52,609 nucleotides of DNA from Lachnospiraceae bacterium UBA4348. Its GTDB lineage: Bacteria > Bacillota > Clostridia > Lachnospirales > Lachnospiraceae. The DNA is taken from contig DGTA01000133.1 in the NCBI GenBank assembly GCA_002394165.1, positions 1-52,609 on the forward strand. The letters run 5' to 3'. Below the pieces are notes generated by a model. It was not told the DNA's origin. It saw only the letters and a list, made by a program, of their open reading frames with translations, and did no database searches. The number at the start of each line of letters is the position of its first letter. Position 1 is the stretch's first letter. This document shows, piece after piece, positions 7,404 to 14,791 of this stretch. Made by a program: the position numbers and the translations under genes.

Positions 7404-8651
7404 TCAATTAAGGTACTTTGCCCTGTTTGCAGCAGTATTATTTCTGGTTGTAATCGTTTTTAGAACTTTTCCCCCGGTATACTGCTTAAGTAAAGAAGTA
7501 AATTTACCCTCTGTTATTTCAACCGTCTTGGAATTTTGATAAGAATAATATTGATTGGGCTGAGCCTCTGGTATATATCCATATCCCCAGGTCTCCTTCC
7601 TTAAAACAGGCGTTATCCCGCTTCCTCGAATTACGGAATAACAGAAACTGCAGAATGTGCCCTCTGAACTGCTGTATTCTGCCACAACATTACTTTTTTC
7701 ATAAACACCGCTTAAACCGTCATAGCCTCCACCGCAGCAGAGGCGGATGACTTTTCCGTTCTTCCATGTATACAGTGCGTAAACAGAAGATCCATATGGG
7801 TCATTTTCCTCGATCACATACAGTTCCGGAATATCGTCCGTATCAACATAGGAAAGGCCGAATGATGCTTTTGAACTTAAAGTGCTGGTATATGGAACCT
7901 GTCCCATTCCCCATGTCCAGTATTTACTCCCTCGCGGCATAAGCTCGATTGTTGACCGGGAAAGCATATTGGCATAGGCTTTAAGCGCCTTGGCTTTTTC
8001 CGAAGAATTACTGCTGCCCGCTTTTTGGGCCACGCCTTTATTAACGCTGTATTTTACTTTGTTAACCGTGATCATACCGGAAAAGCTGCGCTGAAATACA
8101 CCATTTCTCACATAATACAGAGTATTTCCACGTCCATCAGCGCGTTTGGCCAGACCGGTTTTTCTGGTATCGAAGACTCCATTTTGGATAAAGTACCATC
8201 CGCCCTTGCCGTCTACACGCTTTGCAATCCCTGTTTTCTTTGTAACTACGCCATTTAAGATATAGTACCAACCGCCTTTGCCGTCGATTCGTTTGCATAT
8301 ACCGGTTTTATTTTTGCGAAACACTCCTTTTTCAACATAGTACCAACCGCCTTTTTTATCAACGCGTTTGGTAATTCCGGTTTTGTTTGCGGCAAGTCTG
8401 CCATTTTCCACATAATACCATCCGCCCTTGCCGTCAATTCGTTTGGTTATACCTGTCTTTCTGGAAAATTTCCCTTTTTCCCAATAAACCCATTTGCCTT
8501 TGACCTTGACAAGGCCGGTTATATTTTTCCGGCTTCCTGAAGAAGCTGTCTGAGCAGAAAATGCAGCTGTTCCCATAAAAAGTGTGAGACACAGGGTCAG
8601 TATTACTATGATATATCCTTTAACTGAAAATCCAGATCTTCTCTCAAACAT
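7404..8651 (-). CDS. Secreted protein with tandem wall-binding-like repeats
   Basis: The protein has 415 residues. A basic start (MFERRSGFSVKG) and a hydrophobic core ending in FSAQTASS form a signal peptide. Residues about 45-200 contain five to six copies of a roughly 30-residue repeat of the type TGITKRIDGKGGWYYVENG. The aromatic GWYYV-NG pattern resembles choline/glucan-binding wall repeats but is Lys-rich. Residues about 230-415 form a separate domain (ELYVIEENDPYGSSVYALYTW), seen in other secreted Clostridial proteins of unknown role. It is probably cell-surface bound. GAGAGGGA precedes ATG 8651. The gene is monocistronic, between a hairpin (8678-8732) and its own terminator. Confidence 0.75.
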   Translation of the reverse strand: MFERRSGFSVKGYIIVILTLCLTLFMGTAAFSAQTASSGSRKNITGLVKVKGKWVYWEKGKFSRKTGITKRIDGKGGWYYVENGRLAANKTGITKRVDKKGGWYYVEKGVFRKNKTGICKRIDGKGGWYYILNGVVTKKTGIAKRVDGKGGWYFIQNGVFDTRKTGLAKRADGRGNTLYYVRNGVFQRSFSGMITVNKVKYSVNKGVAQKAGSSNSSEKAKALKAYANMLSRSTIELMPRGSKYWTWGMGQVPYTSTLSSKASFGLSYVDTDDIPELYVIEENDPYGSSVYALYTWKNGKVIRLCCGGGYDGLSGVYEKSNVVAEYSSSEGTFCSFCYSVIRGSGITPVLRKETWGYGYIPEAQPNQYYSYQNSKTVEITEGKFTSLLKQYTGGKVLKTITTRNNTAANRAKYLN

Positions 8652-8677
8652 AACGATTCCCTCTCTTTACGCTGAAA

Positions 8678-8732
8678 GGAGCAGTCTGTTCTCTCACGCT
8701 GCAGCTTCAGCGTATGAAAACAGTCTGCTCCC
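8678..8732 (-). terminator. Long hairpin after glmM
   Basis: Outer arms (GGAGCAG-CTGTT with AACAG-CTGCTCC) and an inner ACGCTG/CAGCGT pair fold into one long stem-loop directly downstream of the glmM stop. The U-tract is weak (TTTC), so it may be a terminator or an RNA-stabilising structure. Confidence 0.5.
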
Positions 8733-8740
8733 TTCTATTC

Positions 8741-10093
8741 TCAGCCCTCGGTCACATGCCCTTTTGCCCTGATCACATCAATGACCTGATCCACGTACTT
8801 CTCGCAGATCTCATTCTCCGGCGCCTCGACCATCACGCGGATGACCGGCTCGGTGCCGCTCTCCCTGACCAGGATGCGTCCGGTATCGCCCAGCTCTTCC
8901 TTTACTTTCCGGACAGCCGCCTGGACATCCGGATCGTTCTGCGCCTCCGGTTTGCTCTTGACGCGCACATTCTTGAGCACCTGCGGATAGAATACGACCG
9001 GCGCGGCCAGCTCGCTCATGGGTTTCTCCTTCGCCAGCATGACTTCCATCAGCTTGAGGCTGGTAAGGATGCCGTCGCCCGTGGTGGCGTATTTCGTGAA
9101 GATGATGTGGCCGCTCTGCTCGCCGCCGATGCGGTGGCCGTACTTCACCATGTTCTCATAGACATATTTGTCGCCGACCTTGGTCTGCTCATATTCTATG
9201 CCAACTTTATCAAGTGCTTTGTAAAGTCCAAAGTTACTCATAACTGTCGTCACGACCTTATTGTTGAGCAGCTTCCCGCGCTCCTTCATATAAAGGCCGT
9301 AGATATAGATCGTGTGATCACCGGTGACCACGTTGCCCTTCTCATCGACGCAAAGGCATCTGTCCGCGTCGCCGTCATAGGCAAAGCCGACATCCAGGCC
9401 GTTCTCCACCACAAACTTCTGCAGATGTTCGATATGTGTCGATCCGCAGTCAGTGTTGATGTTGTAGCCGTCAGGCTCCGCATTGATCACATAGGTCTTG
9501 GCTCCGAGCGCGTCAAACACGCCCTTCGCGATGGACCAGGCGGCGCCGTTGGCGCAGTCCAGGCCGACCTTCACATTCTTGAAGCTGTATCTGGACATAG
9601 AGATCAGATAGCCGATATAACGATTGCGGCCGGCCACATAGTCGACCGTCCTGCCGATGTCATGACGCTCAGCGATTGGGATCTCGACCTTGCCGTCGAT
9701 ATAATCCTCCACCTTGAGGATGGTCTCCTCGTCCATCTTCTCCCCGTTCCCGTTGAGCAGCTTGATGCCGTTGTCGTAGTAGGGATTGTGGGATGCGGAG
9801 ATCATAATGCCGCAGTCAAAATCATCCACACGGGTGATATAAGCCACCGACGGGGTGGTCGTCACATGCATGATGTAGGCGTCCGCACCGCTGGCCATCA
9901 GGCCGGTGCACAGCGCGTATTCAAACATGTAGCTGGAACGGCGGGTATCCTTTCCGATCACGACCTTGGCTTTCTTGCCTTCCTTCGCTCCGTAATACCA
10001 GCCCAGAAAACGTCCGATCTTCAGCGCATGCTCAAAGGTCAGATTCTTGTTGGCCTCGCCGCGGAACCCGTCAGTGCCGAAATATTTGCCCAT
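8741..10093 (-). CDS. glmM: Phosphoglucosamine mutase
   Basis: This 450-residue enzyme interconverts glucosamine-6-phosphate and glucosamine-1-phosphate in the cytosol, the step that feeds UDP-GlcNAc synthesis for peptidoglycan. The start MGKYFGTDGFRG is the standard GlmM N-terminus. The phosphoserine loop is ISASHNPYYDNG (Ser about 101), the Mg2+ loop is YDGDADR, the substrate loop GGEQSGH, and the phosphate-binding loop RESGTEPVIRVM. ATG 10093 is preferred to the in-frame TTG at 10099, because GAGAGG lies 8 nt before it. It follows nagB with almost no gap, so both amino-sugar-phosphate branches are co-expressed. Confidence 0.95.
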   Translation of the reverse strand: MGKYFGTDGFRGEANKNLTFEHALKIGRFLGWYYGAKEGKKAKVVIGKDTRRSSYMFEYALCTGLMASGADAYIMHVTTTPSVAYITRVDDFDCGIMISASHNPYYDNGIKLLNGNGEKMDEETILKVEDYIDGKVEIPIAERHDIGRTVDYVAGRNRYIGYLISMSRYSFKNVKVGLDCANGAAWSIAKGVFDALGAKTYVINAEPDGYNINTDCGSTHIEHLQKFVVENGLDVGFAYDGDADRCLCVDEKGNVVTGDHTIYIYGLYMKERGKLLNNKVVTTVMSNFGLYKALDKVGIEYEQTKVGDKYVYENMVKYGHRIGGEQSGHIIFTKYATTGDGILTSLKLMEVMLAKEKPMSELAAPVVFYPQVLKNVRVKSKPEAQNDPDVQAAVRKVKEELGDTGRILVRESGTEPVIRVMVEAPENEICEKYVDQVIDVIRAKGHVTEG

Positions 10094-10095
10094 GA

Positions 10096-10887
10096 TCAAA
10101 GCCTCTCTTTCTTTTCGATATCGAGGAAATATTTGTAAGTATCCACCATCAGCTCGCCGCAGGCTTCCTCATCGCAGGCGATGATCGCGCCGTTGTGCAT
10201 CTGCAGCGCGCTGCAGGTCCACTTCTGGCTCACGCCGCCTTCCACGGTGGCCGCCAGCGCCCTGGCCTTGTTGTGGCCGCTGATCAGCACCAGCACCTCT
10301 TTCGAGTCCGTCACAGTCCCGATGCCAACCGACAGCGCCTGCGCGGGAACCTTCTCCGGATCATTGCCGAAAAAGCGGGAATTGACGATCCTGGTATCCG
10401 TGGTCAGGTCACGCACACCCGTGCGCGAAGTCAGGCTCGTAAACGGCTCATTGAAAGCCAAATGGCCGTCCACGCCGATGCCTCCCATAAACAGGTCGAT
10501 GCCGCCGTAAGAAGCGATCTTCTCCTCATACAGAGCGCACTCCTTCTCCGGATCATCCGTCATCCCGTTGAGAATATTAATATTCTCCGGCTTCATATCC
10601 ACCAGATGATCAAAAAACGTATCATGCATAAAATACCAGTAACTCTGGTCATGCTCATGCGGCAGCCCCAGATACTCATCCATATTAAAAGTAACAACAT
10701 TGGCAAAGGACACCTCGCCCGCCTGATTCATGCGCGCCAGCTCCTTATACACCCCGATCGGGCTCGATCCGGTCGGAAGCCCCAGCACAAACGGCCTCTC
10801 CTCCTTATGCCCATTGATCTTCGCCGCAATATAATGCGCCGCCCACAGGCTCATCTTCTCATAATTATCCTGAATAACAACTCTCAT
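10096..10887 (-). CDS. nagB: Glucosamine-6-phosphate deaminase
   Basis: This 263-residue enzyme converts glucosamine-6-phosphate to fructose-6-phosphate and ammonia, opening amino sugars to glycolysis. Motifs seen are LGLPTGSSPIGVY (phosphate binding), FNMDEYLGL (general base Asp), GIGVDGHLAFNEP (catalytic Asp/His/Glu group) and SGHNKARA. Length matches the family. The gene precedes glmM and follows the beta-helix acyltransferase gene. With glmM it sets the balance between catabolism and wall synthesis. The ribosome site before ATG 10887 is weak (AGG only). Its promoter region contains an R1 palindrome. Confidence 0.95.
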   Translation of the reverse strand: MRVVIQDNYEKMSLWAAHYIAAKINGHKEERPFVLGLPTGSSPIGVYKELARMNQAGEVSFANVVTFNMDEYLGLPHEHDQSYWYFMHDTFFDHLVDMKPENINILNGMTDDPEKECALYEEKIASYGGIDLFMGGIGVDGHLAFNEPFTSLTSRTGVRDLTTDTRIVNSRFFGNDPEKVPAQALSVGIGTVTDSKEVLVLISGHNKARALAATVEGGVSQKWTCSALQMHNGAIIACDEEACGELMVDTYKYFLDIEKKERL

Positions 10888-10912
10888 AATATACCTGCTT
10901 TCCTATCACTGC

Positions 10913-10972
10913 AGGGGTCAGACCCCTACCTCCACTTTATCGCGTCAATTCGCGAAAAGGGTCAGACCCCTC
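10913..10972. repeat. R1 palindromic element
   Basis: Two inverted arms built on GGGTCTGACCC-type cores (GGGGTCAGACCCC, then CGCGAAAAGGGTCAGACCCC) lie between nagB and the upstream beta-helix gene. The second arm touches that gene's stop codon. Confidence 0.8.
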
Positions 10973-10973
10973 T

Positions 10974-11630
10974 TCAGTGTTTTTCGATGATCTCTCCATT
11001 GTTTTTCCAGATGGAATTCTCCGGCACAACGCCGCGCACGCAGGATGTCGGATACACATTGCTGTGCCGTCCGATCACAGTACCCGGATTGCAGACCGCA
11101 TTGCAGCCCACCTCAACGTAATCGCCGAGCATGGCCCCGAATTTCTTGATGCCGGTCTCCATCTGCTCTGTGCCGTTGTGGACAACAACCAGCTTTTTGT
11201 CGCTCTTAACATTTGAAGTGATCGATCCGGCACCCATGTGGCTGTAATAACCCAGGATCGAATCGCCGACATAATTGTAATGCGGTGTCTGCACATGGTC
11301 GAAAAGGATCACATTCTTAAGCTCCACTGAGTTGCCGACCACACAGTTCGCTCCGACCAGCGCGGATCCGCGGATGAACGCGCCATGGCGGACCTCCGTC
11401 TCCGGCCCGATGATGCAGGGGGCTCCCAGATAGGCGCTGGGAAAGACCTTTGCCGTCTTATGCACCCAGACAGAGGGCTCGCGTTCTTCGTAGTCCGGAC
11501 CAAGCGTCGGCCCCAGGGAGAGGATCAGGTCCTTGATTCCCTTAAGGGCTTCCCACGGATAGGTAAAGCCGGCAAGGTAGTCCTTTGCGAGTGTGTGTTC
11601 AAGATCATAAAGATCAGTGATCGTATACAT
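10974..11630 (-). CDS. Left-handed beta-helix acyltransferase (GlmU C-terminal-like)
   Basis: This 218-residue protein has hexapeptide repeats of the LbH fold over residues about 60-205 (VFPSAYLGAPCIIGPETEV and later IGRHSNVYPTSCVRGVVP). An N-terminal region of about 55 residues replaces the uridylyltransferase domain of GlmU. Its closest look-alikes are often labelled UDP-GlcNAc pyrophosphorylase, but no nucleotidyltransferase domain is present, so an acetyltransferase or binding role is more likely. It sits directly upstream of nagB and glmM, which points to amino-sugar metabolism. AAGGAG lies 5 nt before ATG 11630. It is probably the first gene of the three-gene cluster. Confidence 0.8.
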   Translation of the reverse strand: MYTITDLYDLEHTLAKDYLAGFTYPWEALKGIKDLILSLGPTLGPDYEEREPSVWVHKTAKVFPSAYLGAPCIIGPETEVRHGAFIRGSALVGANCVVGNSVELKNVILFDHVQTPHYNYVGDSILGYYSHMGAGSITSNVKSDKKLVVVHNGTEQMETGIKKFGAMLGDYVEVGCNAVCNPGTVIGRHSNVYPTSCVRGVVPENSIWKNNGEIIEKH

Positions 11631-11699
11631 ATCTACTCCTTAAGTAAGACAGATTTTCTTCTTCAAAATTCAAATATAAGCGTGCCGGGAGAACCTCTG

Positions 11700-11861
11700 T
11701 TACAGTGTTGATTCTGCTTTTTGCTTTCTCCCTTTCGGCTCACGCACTGCCGTGACAGCATCCGCCGAGTCTTTCGATAACTGCCATACCTCGTCACCCG
11801 TCTCCGGGCCTGGCGCTAACAACGTTCCCTCTGCCTCCTGCAGGGACAGTAGTTTTCTCAT
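11700..11861 (-). CDS. Possible 53-residue ORF, unrecognised
   Basis: This frame runs from ATG 11861 (MRKLLSLQEAEGTLLAPGPE) to a TAA at 11700 and is hydrophilic, with a Lys/Arg/Glu-rich end (REPKGRKQKAEST). It occupies the roughly 300-nt gap between the beta-helix gene and the R1 pair at 11954. No ribosome binding site is visible. A dyad lies 12 nt upstream at 11874-11900. It may be a small gene, a decayed gene end or chance. Confidence 0.3.
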   Translation of the reverse strand: MRKLLSLQEAEGTLLAPGPETGDEVWQLSKDSADAVTAVREPKGRKQKAESTL

Positions 11862-11873
11862 ATTAATATCGTT

Positions 11874-11900
11874 AGTTTAAAGGAAAACTTCCTTCAAACT
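11874..11900. promoter_or_regulatory. Near-perfect dyad upstream of the 53-residue ORF
   Basis: The arms agtttaaaggaa and ttccttcaaact pair with one mismatch around a 3-nt centre. It could be an operator, a small hairpin, or a chance AT-rich dyad. Confidence 0.35.
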
Positions 11901-11953
11901 ACGCCTAACAGGGTAGCACATCTCATTTTAAATTGCAACGGCGGCGCCCCCTG

Positions 11954-12032
11954 AGGGGTCTGACCCTTTTCGTACATTAACGCGCTGCCGCACGACCAGG
12001 GGTCTGACCCTTTTCGTACACTGGCGCGTTAA
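11954..12032. repeat. R1 elements, two direct copies
   Basis: The core AGGGGTCTGACCCTTTTCGTACA appears twice in the same orientation, at 11954 and 11998, each running on toward GCG-TTAA-like sequence. The second copy contains the stop codon of the downstream-facing MATE gene. The first copy (11954-11984) is the exact inverse of 13468-13498. Confidence 0.8.
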
Positions 12033-13426
12033 TCCGATGATGATATCTTGCCGTCTGTCGCCCGATGCAGCAGCCACAGGGCGAACACGGCGCCGCACAG
12101 TTCTCCGGCCGGCAGTGCACAGGCAAGTCCGGTGGTTCCCCATAGCCGGTCCATGATGAACTGGAGCGGGATATAAAAGACAAGCTCCCTCACGAAGGCA
12201 TGAAGCAGCGTCGCTTTTCCGTTTCCGATCGCCTGAAGGGTAAACGAGCTGTGATAATTGAGGAACTGCATCGGCGAAGCGAGGCACCGGATCCGCAGGA
12301 ACAGGGCGGCAAAACCGATTGTCACCAGTGCGTTCTCCGCATCCGCGCCTTTTGTGCTTAAAAACAGCCTTGTAACCGGCGAGGCAAAGACCTCAAAGAA
12401 AAGGATCGCGCAGGCAGCTGTCACGAGTCCCCAGATCCTCGCTGTGTTCACCGTTTCGTGCATCCGCCTGCGGTTACCCGAGGAATAGTTATAGGCGATG
12501 ATCGGCATGGCCCCCTGGCAGATGCCGATATTGACCGCGTTAGGGATCCGCTCCACCTTCATCACGATCCCCATCCCGGCCAGCACCATGTCACTGTGTG
12601 CTGCACACAGCATATTAACAGAAACATTGGCCAGATCGAACAAGCCCGTCAGCAGTGCGGACGGTATGCCCACGGAAAACAGCTGGCGTACGCTGCCTGA
12701 ATGGATACCGCGGATATCCGTGACACGGATGCTCAGGGGTGTGCTGGCCCCGGCCTTTTTGACCATCACAAAAAGATATGTGCATGAGACGATATTGGAG
12801 ATCAGGGTCGCCAGCGCAGCCCCGGCCACTTCCTGCCCTTTCGGCATCAGGACAAACATGAACAGCGGATCGAGAGCAATATTCAGAAGTCCTCCCAGGC
12901 TCAGGCCGATACTTGCTCGGCTTGAAAATCCGGTATTCCGAAGAAGATGAGCCATCGTCATGGACAGCAGGCTGAAAACCGTCCCGATGACGATCACCAG
13001 CATCGTATACTGGCTCGCATAGGTGATCGTTTCGCTTGAAGCTCCCAGGAAAAAAAGGATAGGCTTCATAAAACATCCGATCAGCGCAGAATACAGCAGC
13101 GCCGTCACCACCGCTCCATAAAAGCTGAACGCACTGACTTTCCGGCATTCATCCTCCATCCCGGCGCCCATCAGGCGCGCCACAAGGCTTCCGCCCCCTA
13201 CGCCGAACAGGTTCGACAAAGCCGCGATCATCATCACCAGCGTCAGTGTCAGCGAAGTGGCCGCCATCATGTACGAATTCCCGGTCCTGCCGATAAAAAA
13301 AGCATCCACCATGTTGTAGATCAGATTGATCAGCTGGCTGATGATCGTGGGAATGGCCATGGTCGCAAGCGCCGCCGGGACCGGCATCTTTTCAAAAAGT
13401 TCTTTTTTATTATAGGTTCCTGCCAT
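12029..13426 (-). CDS. MATE family exporter (MepA-like)
   Basis: This 465-residue protein has about 12 membrane segments. The N-terminal MATE signature includes MAIPTIISQLINLIYNMVDA and FFIGRTGN, and the mid-protein block has IPNAVNIGICQGAMPIIAYN. It resembles the MepA/NorM-type branch, and differs from the MATE at 4138-5514, so the two are not a recent duplication. Likely role: export of cationic compounds by ion antiport; substrate unknown. ATG 13426 is preceded by a GGGGG-rich site. The gene is enclosed by 31-bp perfect inverted R1 copies, and its stop codon lies in one R1 unit. Confidence 0.88.
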   Translation of the reverse strand: MAGTYNKKELFEKMPVPAALATMAIPTIISQLINLIYNMVDAFFIGRTGNSYMMAATSLTLTLVMMIAALSNLFGVGGGSLVARLMGAGMEDECRKVSAFSFYGAVVTALLYSALIGCFMKPILFFLGASSETITYASQYTMLVIVIGTVFSLLSMTMAHLLRNTGFSSRASIGLSLGGLLNIALDPLFMFVLMPKGQEVAGAALATLISNIVSCTYLFVMVKKAGASTPLSIRVTDIRGIHSGSVRQLFSVGIPSALLTGLFDLANVSVNMLCAAHSDMVLAGMGIVMKVERIPNAVNIGICQGAMPIIAYNYSSGNRRRMHETVNTARIWGLVTAACAILFFEVFASPVTRLFLSTKGADAENALVTIGFAALFLRIRCLASPMQFLNYHSSFTLQAIGNGKATLLHAFVRELVFYIPLQFIMDRLWGTTGLACALPAGELCGAVFALWLLHRATDGKISSSD

Positions 13427-13467
13427 GAAATACCCCCTGGAGAGGCTGGATTCAAGTTCCTCTTTTA

Positions 13468-13498
13468 CGCGTTAATGTACGAAAAGGGTCAGACCCCT
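13468..13498. repeat. R1 element, single half
   Basis: The 31-nt sequence ending GTACGAAAAGGGTCAGACCCCT is the exact reverse complement of 11954-11984 on the other side of the MATE gene. Confidence 0.8.
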
Positions 13499-13700
13499 CT
13501 GTCGCTATTTTACCCGATCAGCAAAATAATGCAAATGAACCGCGGCTATTTGCTTATTGACATTATGTTGTGTTCTTTATACAATTTAAAATAATTTGAC
13601 GACGCCGGTACTGCCCTGCTGTCATTCAGATCATCTGCTTTGCGCCGTCACCAGAGTCATCCGCAAAAATAATCTCAAATATTTCAGGAGGAGGTAATCT

Positions 13701-14348
13701 TTGCCAAGAAAAAGAAGGGAATGGTATCCAGGTGCCATATATCATGTGATCAACCGCGGGAACCGTAAAGCGGACATTTTCCAGGAGGCGTCTGATTACG
13801 CACGTTTTCTGGAGATCGTTCGCTATGAGCAGACCAGATATGAATTCACTTTGCATGCCATATGTCTCATGACAAATCATGTGCATATGTTAATTGGCAC
13901 TAAAAATGATGACCTGAGCCAGATCATCCAGCATATACTGGGCCGGTATGCAGGCGAATACAATCGAAAATACGAATTGTCCGGGCATGTTTTTCAGGGG
14001 AGATACACGGCCTCGCTGGTCAGGAATGACCGATACTTTCTGGAGGTAAGCCGCTATATACATATGAATCCGGTAAAAGCCCATATGGTAAGTGACCCGG
14101 CGGATTATCTGTACAGCAGTTATTCCCTCTTTGTACCGGGAAAAAGTCCACGCGGGAGGTATCTCCGGGACGCTGCCGATCCCAAACTCAATTATATTAT
14201 GAGGGATCTGATCGACACCGGAGACACGCTTCGACTATTCGGCTCTGCTTCCCTGTGCAGGAGGAAATACCGCCAATTTGTGACAGAAAAGTTCTCTCAT
14301 ACAGAACATGAAGAAATGATACAAAAAGACATGAAGGATGAATGGTGA
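13701..14348 (+). CDS. REP-associated tyrosine transposase (Y1, IS200-like family)
   Basis: This 215-residue HUH-type single-strand nuclease starts at TTG 13701, with AGGAGGAGG about 6 nt upstream. The start is fixed by the family N-terminus PRKRREWYPGAIYHVINRGN. The metal-binding HUH pair is NHVHML (His60 and His62). The nucleophile is a Tyr in the RYFLEVSRYIHMNPVKA block, Tyr112 or Tyr119. No terminal repeats of a full insertion sequence are visible. Proteins of this class act on REP palindromes. R1 palindromes lie on both sides (13468 and 14742), which makes R1 the likely substrate family. It converges with the MGMT gene, 4 nt apart. Confidence 0.9.
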   Translation: MPRKRREWYPGAIYHVINRGNRKADIFQEASDYARFLEIVRYEQTRYEFTLHAICLMTNHVHMLIGTKNDDLSQIIQHILGRYAGEYNRKYELSGHVFQGRYTASLVRNDRYFLEVSRYIHMNPVKAHMVSDPADYLYSSYSLFVPGKSPRGRYLRDAADPKLNYIMRDLIDTGDTLRLFGSASLCRRKYRQFVTEKFSHTEHEEMIQKDMKDEW

Positions 14349-14352
14349 GGCG

Positions 14353-14709
14353 TCATTCCGGCAGATAATCCACCGTCGCCCTCTTCCACTGATATTTCGC
14401 CAGGTCAACGATCCCGTCCGGGCAGGGAATGCCGTCCGCCTCCAGCAGCTCGATCTGACGGTTTCCGCCGCCGAAAGCAAAGGCTGATGATACCTGTCCG
14501 CTGCGGTTGACAACGCGGTAGCAGGGGATGCCTTCCGGATCCGGATTGACATGAAGCGCAAACCCAACAACTCTTGCCCACCGCCTGTTTCCCGCCAGCG
14601 AAGCCACCTGCCCGTAAGTCGCCACCGTTCCGCGGGGGATCTGTCTCACCACATCGTAGATCCGATCGAACGAGGAAAGAGTCCTCTTATCTTCTGTAAA
14701 TTGTCCCAT
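14353..14709 (-). CDS. MGMT/ATL-like DNA repair protein
   Basis: At 118 residues this is only the C-terminal DNA-binding half of the O6-alkylguanine-DNA alkyltransferase family. The winged-helix part is IPRGTVATYGQVASLAG with an arginine-finger-like NRRWARVVG. The active-site motif reads IPCYRVV (Cys63, Tyr64), against PCHRV in true alkyltransferases and PWHRV in ATL proteins. The nucleophilic Cys is kept but its His partner is Tyr, so transfer activity is uncertain. It may flag alkylated bases for other repair. The start at 14709 fits the family N-terminus. It is followed by the convergent transposase gene. Confidence 0.85.
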   Translation of the reverse strand: MGQFTEDKRTLSSFDRIYDVVRQIPRGTVATYGQVASLAGNRRWARVVGFALHVNPDPEGIPCYRVVNRSGQVSSAFAFGGGNRQIELLEADGIPCPDGIVDLAKYQWKRATVDYLPE

Positions 14710-14741
14710 ACTTTAAATCTCCATACATTTTGAGCGCGCAG

Positions 14742-14790
14742 GGGGTCTGACCCTTTTCGCACGTTGAAGTGCGAAAAGGGTCAGACCCCT
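14742..14790. repeat. R1 full palindrome
   Basis: Complete form: GGGGTCTGACCCTTTTCGCAC, a 6-nt loop (gttgaa), and the exact reverse complement. It makes a 21-bp stem directly after the GH42 stop codon. Confidence 0.85.
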
Positions 14791-14791
14791 C

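Noticed and set aside
8714..10138. 474-codon plus-strand frame
   Set aside because: It is the complement of glmM, whose minus-strand motifs are complete.
11928..12287. 119-codon minus-strand frame
   Set aside because: It overlaps the MATE gene in another frame and runs through R1 repeats.
13626..13886. 86-codon minus-strand frame
   Set aside because: It is antisense to the start of the Y1 transposase, which has a clear start and ribosome site.
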